A stretch of DNA of 38,157 nt, from positions 1 to 38,157 of the forward strand of contig JASHSS010000525.1 in NCBI GenBank assembly GCA_030038565.1. Direction: 5' to 3'. Shown one piece after another: positions 33,991 through 38,157 of the stretch. The stretch is from Bryobacteraceae bacterium (GTDB lineage Bacteria > Acidobacteriota > Terriglobia > Bryobacterales > Bryobacteraceae). How positions within the stretch are numbered: position 1 is the first letter of the stretch; every line of letters begins with the position of its first letter. The position numbers and the translations under genes were made by a program. The notes beneath the pieces are model-generated. The model did not search any database, had not been told where the DNA came from, and was given only the letters and a program-made list of their open reading frames with translations.

Positions 33991-34186
33991 GGGAATCGCC
34001 CCTCCACAAGGCATGGACCGAGGCGTACGCCAGGGTCCGCGTGGACGGCGCCACCCCTTCAAACATTGCCGGCCACTGATGCGATCCTGGCCGCCGGCGA
34101 GGCGCTGCGCGCGTTCTAATACTGCGGAATAAGACAGAACCACACGAACCGTAAGCATTGGAACGCGTCATGCTCGGATGACAGGT
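33991..34186. other. Intergenic region with a possible decayed coding fragment
   Basis: Immediately after the kinase stop, 33993-34079 encodes a protein-like fragment (ESPLHKAWTEAYARVRVDG and onward) ending in a stop. A one-base frame change would continue as DAILAAGEALRAF to a stop at 34117-34119. It may be the remnant of a lost gene; I cannot name it. GTCAT-N6-ATGAC (34167-34182) is a small inverted repeat just upstream of the next small gene, and TAATAC near 34117 is a possible -10. Confidence 0.3.
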
Positions 34187-34336
34187 ATGATTCGAAAACT
34201 CAAATCGGGAGAGTTTCGCCTGTTTTCCCGCAAGAAGGGGCCGAACGGGAAACGGCGTAATCTAGGGACGTTCGACACCAGAGAGGCGGCTGAGAAGCAC
34301 GAGCGGGCGGTCCAGTTTTTCAAACGAGTGCATTAG
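34187..34336 (+). CDS. Small basic 49-residue protein (integrase-arm/AP2-like), conserved in several phyla
   Basis: The product begins MIRKLKSGEFRLFSRKKGPN and continues KRRNLGTFDTREAAEKHERA, ending FFKRVH. I recall near-identical small proteins (IRKLKSGEYRLYSRK followed by GKRRNLGTF) in many soil bacteria, including rhizobia; this is memory, not a search. The pattern of three strands (GEFRLFSRK, RRNLGTF) followed by an amphipathic helix (REAAEKHERAVQFFKR) resembles the arm-type DNA-binding domain of tyrosine integrases or a compact AP2-like fold, so nucleic-acid binding is a reasonable guess. The ribosome-binding site is weak. It lies 9 nt before the next gene, which has its own AGAGGA, and the two are likely cotranscribed. 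Confidence 0.72.
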   Translation: MIRKLKSGEFRLFSRKKGPNGKRRNLGTFDTREAAEKHERAVQFFKRVH

Positions 34337-34345
34337 AGGACAATC

Positions 34346-35128
34346 ATGCAGACTGTAGCGGGTGTATTTGAGAATCCGGAAACGGCCCGACAGGCAGCCG
34401 GTGAGTTGTTGCGGGCGGGGTTCTCACGCGAGCGGTTGACGGTGCTGTTTCCAGGCGAGGGCGAGCGGCAGATCCACTCGGTGCCGGTTTCGGACACCGA
34501 GCAGCCAGGCATGGGCAGCGCGCTAGGCGGGGTGCTCGGAGTGGCCTTTGGAGCGGCCAGCGGCTTCGAGTTGGGAGTGTACGGAACGGCGCTCATCCCC
34601 GGTGTAGGTCCGGTGATTGCCGTGGGGATTGCCGGCGCGGCGATACTGGGAGCCGGTGGACTGCTGGCTGGGATTGAATTGGGTCGCGCGGGCGAGCGCA
34701 AGACCACCGAGGGCATACCGGCGGACGAGGTGTTCTTCTATGAAGATGCGCTGCGCCAGGGACGCTCGGTGGTAATCCTGCTGGCCGATACCGATGCGGA
34801 GGCCAGGCGCGCGGACGACGCGCTGGAGCGGGTGGGCGCGGAGAGCATCGATGCCGCACGGGAAGCCTGGTGGATCGGTCTGCGGGACGTGGAGGAAGAA
34901 CACTATCGCGCCCTGGGGCACAATTTCGCCGAGGACCAGGAGGTCTATCGCGCCGGTTTCGAGGCGGCCTTGCGGCTGGAGTGCCGCGGCCGGACGGTAG
35001 AGGAGGCGGCGGACTGCCTGAAGTGGTGGCATCCGGAGACCTGGGACTCGGAACCGTTCCGCCGCGGGTTCGCGCGCGGGCGATTGTACATGGAAGCTCG
35101 AGAACCGAAACCGACGGTTCCGGTGTAA
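34346..35128 (+). CDS. Glycine-rich stress-type protein, function unknown
   Basis: The 260-residue product starts QTVAGVFENPETARQAAGELLRAGFSRERLTVL, given here in description only: a ferredoxin-like fold resembling the general-stress-protein 17M/YflT domain (about 1-45). A glycine-zipper-like hydrophobic segment follows (about 55-115, with GVLGVAFGAASGF and VIAVGIAGAAILGAGGLL), then a second alpha/beta unit (about 130-165, SVVILLADTDAEARRADD). The acidic C-terminal half has W/Y-rich helices (EAWWIGLRDVEEEHYRALG). Such proteins accumulate under stress in many bacteria, but their activity is not established. AGAGGA lies 5 nt before the ATG. It sits with the small basic protein gene and is followed by an independent peptidase gene. 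Confidence 0.7.
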   Translation: MQTVAGVFENPETARQAAGELLRAGFSRERLTVLFPGEGERQIHSVPVSDTEQPGMGSALGGVLGVAFGAASGFELGVYGTALIPGVGPVIAVGIAGAAILGAGGLLAGIELGRAGERKTTEGIPADEVFFYEDALRQGRSVVILLADTDAEARRADDALERVGAESIDAAREAWWIGLRDVEEEHYRALGHNFAEDQEVYRAGFEAALRLECRGRTVEEAADCLKWWHPETWDSEPFRRGFARGRLYMEAREPKPTVPV

Positions 35129-35189
35129 CCGCGCGCGGTCGCCCCGGCGAGAGTCGCGCGACCGGCCCGCTATGCGAGAATGACTGATT

Positions 35190-36791
35190 ATGCAAAGTTA
35201 CCTCGCGTGGCGCCGGAGCGGATCCGGACTGTTATTCGGCCTGCTGTTCATCGCGGCGATGGACTACGGCGGGCCTCCGGTTTGGGCCCAGCGCGGCCCC
35301 GGCGCCCAGACGCCGCCGGCGCCCGCGGCCGAAGCCATCCCGATTCCCGCGGAAAGCAGTTCGGTCACCGAGCACGAACTCACCCTCGATGGCAAGCCGC
35401 TCCACTACACCGCCACAGCGGGCAACCTGGTAATCGACGATGACGAGGACAAACCCTACGGCAGCATCTTCTATGTCGCGTACACCCTCGCCGGAGTAAC
35501 CGATCCGCGCACCCGGGCGGTGACGTTCCTTTACAACGGCGGCCCGGGCTCGGCCAGCATGTGGCTGCACATGGGTTCGGTGGGACCTGTGCGCGTGGTG
35601 ACGGCGAGCCCCGAAGCCACCGGCCCCGGCCCCTACCAGACGGTTCCGAACCAGTACAGCCTGCTGGACAAGACCGACCTGGTGTTCGTGGATGCGCCCG
35701 GCACGGGGTTTTCCCGTCCGGTGGGCAAAGCTACCATCCGCAATTTCGCCGGCACGGATCAGGACGTGCAGGCTTTCCGCAAATTCATCGAACGGTATGC
35801 CAGCGTGAATCGCCGCTGGAACTCCCCCAAATTTCTGTTCGGCGAATCGTATGGCACCACCCGCTCGGCGGCCTTGGCGGATGCGCTCGAAGACGATGGC
35901 GTGGCCCTGAACGGAGTGGTCCTGATGTCCACCATTCTGAACTACTACACGCGAGCCCCCGGCAGCGACGCCGTCTACATCGGATACCTGCCGTCGTTCG
36001 CCGCCATCGCCTGGCACTTTGAAAAAATCCAGCATCAGGGCAAGGACCTGACGGCGTTTTTGAACGAGGTGCGCGCCTTTGCCCGCGGCCCTTACGCGGA
36101 AGCTCTGGCGCAGGGGCACAACCTCCCGCAGGCGCAGGTGGATTCGATTGCCGCCCGGCTGGCCGGATACACCGGCCTCAGCCAGCAGTTCATCAAAGAG
36201 GCCAACCTGAGAATCAGCATGACGCGTTTCCGTAAGGAGCTGCTGCGGGACCAGCGCGAAATCCTGGGCCGCTACGATGCGCGATTTGAAGGCACGGACA
36301 TCGACGCGGCGGGCGAAGACCCGGGTTACGATCCATCGGGCACGGGCATCACCGGGGCGTTCGTTGCGGCGTTCCACGATTATCTCGACCGGGAATTGAA
36401 ATACTCGTCCAAGGAAACCTATTATCCGCGCGGCCCGGGGATCAACCAGGCGTGGGATCACTCGCACCGCCCGCCCGCGGCGGGAGGTCCGGGGCAGGGG
36501 CAGGCGCAACCGTTGCGCGAAGCCTACGTGGCCGGTGACCTGGCCGACGCCATGCGCAAAGATCCGCGCCTCAAGGTGTTTTCCGTCAATGGCCTCTTCG
36601 ATCTGGCCACGCCGTTCTTCATCACTGAGTTCGACCTGTCGCACATGGAGCTGGAACCGAAGCTGCGGCAGAACATTGAATTCGCCTATTACCCGTCCGG
36701 ACACATGATCTATTTGAACGTGGACGCGCTCAAGCAGTTGAAGACCGACCTGGCGGCCTTTTACACGCGCGCCACGGCGGGGGACCGCTAG
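35190..36791 (+). CDS. Secreted serine carboxypeptidase, peptidase family S10
   Basis: This 533-residue exported enzyme of the alpha/beta-hydrolase fold removes C-terminal residues from peptides. A signal peptide covers about residues 1-34 (hydrophobic LLFGLLFIAAM, cleavage near VWAQ). The oxyanion region NGGPGSASMW is followed by the nucleophile Ser220 in FLFGESYGTTRS, Asp471 in VNGLFDLATP and His505 in YPSGHMIYL, a complete S10 triad. A PGQGQAQP-type linker lies near residue 430. Bacterial S10 proteins of this form are frequent in Acidobacteriota. The ATG has GAGAAT 8 nt upstream and no ribosome-binding site. It is followed 78 nt later by the heme-binding HAMP gene, which has its own ribosome-binding site. 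Confidence 0.92.
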   Translation: MQSYLAWRRSGSGLLFGLLFIAAMDYGGPPVWAQRGPGAQTPPAPAAEAIPIPAESSSVTEHELTLDGKPLHYTATAGNLVIDDDEDKPYGSIFYVAYTLAGVTDPRTRAVTFLYNGGPGSASMWLHMGSVGPVRVVTASPEATGPGPYQTVPNQYSLLDKTDLVFVDAPGTGFSRPVGKATIRNFAGTDQDVQAFRKFIERYASVNRRWNSPKFLFGESYGTTRSAALADALEDDGVALNGVVLMSTILNYYTRAPGSDAVYIGYLPSFAAIAWHFEKIQHQGKDLTAFLNEVRAFARGPYAEALAQGHNLPQAQVDSIAARLAGYTGLSQQFIKEANLRISMTRFRKELLRDQREILGRYDARFEGTDIDAAGEDPGYDPSGTGITGAFVAAFHDYLDRELKYSSKETYYPRGPGINQAWDHSHRPPAAGGPGQGQAQPLREAYVAGDLADAMRKDPRLKVFSVNGLFDLATPFFITEFDLSHMELEPKLRQNIEFAYYPSGHMIYLNVDALKQLKTDLAAFYTRATAGDR

Positions 36792-36869
36792 TTGCCCGGG
36801 GGGCCCGCCCCTCTTGGGCAGCGGTAGGATAAAGGGCGAGGCGTTGTCCGGCCGCTCAGGGAGAACAAG

Positions 36870-37748
36870 ATGAAACTGTTGGCGAAATTCAATCTGATTC
36901 TGGGGCTCGTATTGGGCGCGGGGCTGGCAATCGCAGCGGCCGTTTCGCATCAGTTTCTGGAGGACAACGCAAAGGACGAAGTGCGCCGCCAGGCGGACCT
37001 GATGATGGGGGCCATGCTCTCGGCGCGCGATTACACCACCAACCAGATCCAACCGCTGCTGGTGAACCAGCAGGAGCACCAACTGAAGTTCCTGCCCCAG
37101 ACGGTTCCGGCATTCGCCGCCACCGAGATTTTTAATTACTTACGGGCCCGCTATCCGGACTACGAATACAAGGAAGCCACCCTCAATCCAACCAATCCGC
37201 GGGACCGGGCCGTGGATTGGGAGGCCGACATCATCAACCAGTTCCGGAATCACCCTTCGGGACCGAAAATACTGACCGGCGAGCGATCCACCCCCACCGG
37301 CGAATCGCTCTACCTGGCGCGCCCGCTGCAGGCTGGTCCTCCCTGCCTGGAATGCCACAGCGTGGCCTCTGCCGCGCCCCCCGCCCTGATCCGGCGCTAT
37401 GGCTCGGACAATGGATTCGGCTGGCAGCCAAACGAAATCGTGGGCGCCCAAATCGTTTCGGTGCCCATGGCGCTGCCCGTCCGGATTGCCAACCGCTCGT
37501 TTCAGACTCTGGTGGTCTACCTGGCGGCGGTGTTCGTGGCCAGCCTGATCCTGCTCGACCTGGTGCTTCTGTTCGCGGTGGTGCGTCCCTTGCGCAAGCT
37601 CTCGACCATGGCGGACCAGATCAGCGTGGGGCAGATGGACATGCCTGAACTGCCCATTCGCGGAAAGGATGAAATCGCCGTCCTCGCGGGATCCTTCAAC
37701 CGGATGCGGCACAGCCTGGAGCGCGCGATGAAGATGCTTGGATCCTGA
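36870..37748 (+). CDS. Heme-binding DUF3365 sensor with HAMP domain and no output domain
   Basis: This 292-residue membrane protein has an N-terminal helix (LILGLVLGAGLAIAAAVSHQF) and a periplasmic domain of the DUF3365/Tll0287-like class. It carries one c-type heme motif, PCLECHS (Cys159, Cys162, His163). A second membrane helix near 213-235 (LVVYLAAVFVASLILLDLVL) and a HAMP domain (about 237-288) follow. The protein stops right after HAMP; no kinase, cyclase or methyl-accepting domain follows. DUF3365 domains are usually redox or gas sensors placed before kinases, so this may signal through a separate partner or be a stand-alone heme protein. The ATG has GGGAGAA 6 nt upstream. A strong hairpin follows the stop. 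Confidence 0.88.
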   Translation: MKLLAKFNLILGLVLGAGLAIAAAVSHQFLEDNAKDEVRRQADLMMGAMLSARDYTTNQIQPLLVNQQEHQLKFLPQTVPAFAATEIFNYLRARYPDYEYKEATLNPTNPRDRAVDWEADIINQFRNHPSGPKILTGERSTPTGESLYLARPLQAGPPCLECHSVASAAPPALIRRYGSDNGFGWQPNEIVGAQIVSVPMALPVRIANRSFQTLVVYLAAVFVASLILLDLVLLFAVVRPLRKLSTMADQISVGQMDMPELPIRGKDEIAVLAGSFNRMRHSLERAMKMLGS

Positions 37749-37750
37749 CG

Positions 37751-37781
37751 GGCGGCCAGGGCGGGTTTCCGCCCGGCCGCC
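37751..37781. terminator. Strong bidirectional hairpin between convergent genes
   Basis: GGCGGCC (37751-37757) and GGGCGG (37759-37764) pair with CCGCCC (37769-37774) and GGCCGCC (37775-37781), giving a 13-bp stem with one bulged A (37758) and a GTTT loop. It starts 3 nt after the heme-sensor stop and lies 7 nt before the end of the S9 peptidase gene. There is no T-tract. Confidence 0.6.
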
Positions 37782-37787
37782 GGCGCC

Positions 37788-38156
37788 TTACTTCTGGTTG
37801 TTATTGGCGTTGGTGTTTCGCAGGTTCGGGGGAACCGGGTCTTTCACCCACTTATCGAACCAGTGCAGCTTTTCCCAATTAACGTCCTCGATGGTTTCCT
37901 TGGCGCGATAGCCGTGGGCCTCGGCGGGCAGCAGGACCAGCCGCACCGTTCCGCCATTGCCCCGCACCGCTTCATACATGCGCTCCGACTGGATCGGAAA
38001 CGTGCCCGTGTTGTCGTCCGCTTCGCCGTGGATCAGCAGCAGCGGCGCCTTGATCTTATTCGCGTACAGGAAGGGCGACATCTTTAAATACAGGTCCGGA
38101 TCTTCCCACAGCGTGCGGCGCTCGTTCTGGAAGCCGAACGGGGTCAGCGTCCGGTT
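37788..38156 (-). CDS. Prolyl-oligopeptidase-family (S9) peptidase, C-terminal end only
   Basis: Only the last 122 residues are in the window; the start is beyond the right edge. The fragment contains the alpha/beta-hydrolase end of S9 peptidases: PLLLIHGEADDNTGTFPIQS with the catalytic Asp in DDN, and LLPAEAHGYRAKETIED with the catalytic His. The C-terminus WFDKWVKDP is typical of S9 proteins; the final NTNANNNQK is a loose tail. The nucleophile Ser lies outside the window. It is likely a secreted or periplasmic peptidase like its S10 neighbour, but the signal sequence cannot be seen. Confidence 0.9.
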   Translation of the reverse strand, partial: NRTLTPFGFQNERRTLWEDPDLYLKMSPFLYANKIKAPLLLIHGEADDNTGTFPIQSERMYEAVRGNGGTVRLVLLPAEAHGYRAKETIEDVNWEKLHWFDKWVKDPVPPNLRNTNANNNQK

Positions 38157-38157
38157 G

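Noticed and set aside
32530-34158. 542-codon open frame on the - strand
   Set aside because: Antisense to the histidine kinase; Gly/Gln-rich shadow.
36792-36830. TTGCCC and TAGGAT as a promoter for the heme-sensor gene
   Set aside because: The spacer would be 27 bp, too long; the GC-rich stretch between is more likely a weak hairpin after the S10 gene.
35232-37082. 616-codon open frame on the - strand
   Set aside because: Antisense to the S10 peptidase, whose catalytic triad is complete.

Overview
The window is high-GC bacterial chromosome and reads as Acidobacteriota, most likely a Solibacter/Bryobacterales-type organism. The best evidence is the cassette of a short PadR regulator followed by two long tandem MacB/FtsX-type permeases with no ATPase gene (the arrangement TIGRFAM names padR_acidobact and ADOP, 'Acidobacterial duplicated orphan permease'). 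Next to it is a very large Oar-like TonB-dependent receptor with an N-terminal carboxypeptidase-regulatory-like domain, also typical of the phylum. The assignment is by family knowledge; no search was run.

Layout. 1-6106 is a leftward housekeeping block, recO > glyQ > glyS > ppdK, with ppdK running off the left edge. 6220-7590 is a rightward peroxide-stress operon (perR, a pterin-4a-carbinolamine dehydratase gene, an AhpC-type peroxiredoxin) with a clear promoter and a palindromic operator. 7614-13940 carries a leftward ACT-domain protein, a TgpA-like membrane transglutaminase, homoserine kinase (thrB), a CPBP membrane protease, a secreted LolA/RseB-like protein and a VOC-fold protein. 14025-23654 is the PadR, ADOP, ADOP and TonB-receptor region. 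23708-27803 is leftward: a TMTC-like GT-C glycosyltransferase with TPRs, and mutL of the endonuclease type. 27945-30473 holds an unrecognised protein and a membrane-fused spermidine-synthase-like protein. 30474-31904 is a gene-poor stretch with one secreted hypothetical and one small zinc-ribbon protein. 31905-33990 is an OmpR-type regulator and histidine kinase pair. 34187-38157 has a 49-residue basic protein, a glycine-rich stress-type protein, a secreted S10 serine carboxypeptidase, a heme-binding DUF3365-HAMP protein without output domain, and the C-terminal end of an S9 peptidase.

How the genes work together. Three units look functionally coherent: peroxide sensing with peroxide reduction (perR to ahpC), regulator plus permeases (padR to the second ADOP), and the two-component pair. 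The rest are mostly single-gene units. Many start codons have no Shine-Dalgarno sequence and instead have a -10-like hexamer 6 to 9 nt upstream, which suggests frequent leaderless transcription. No rRNA, tRNA, CRISPR array, intact insertion sequence or prophage was seen. I found no clearly new multi-gene system. The most unusual items are the PerR operon with an embedded pterin dehydratase, the 27-bp palindrome touching the mutL start codon, and the output-less heme sensor.
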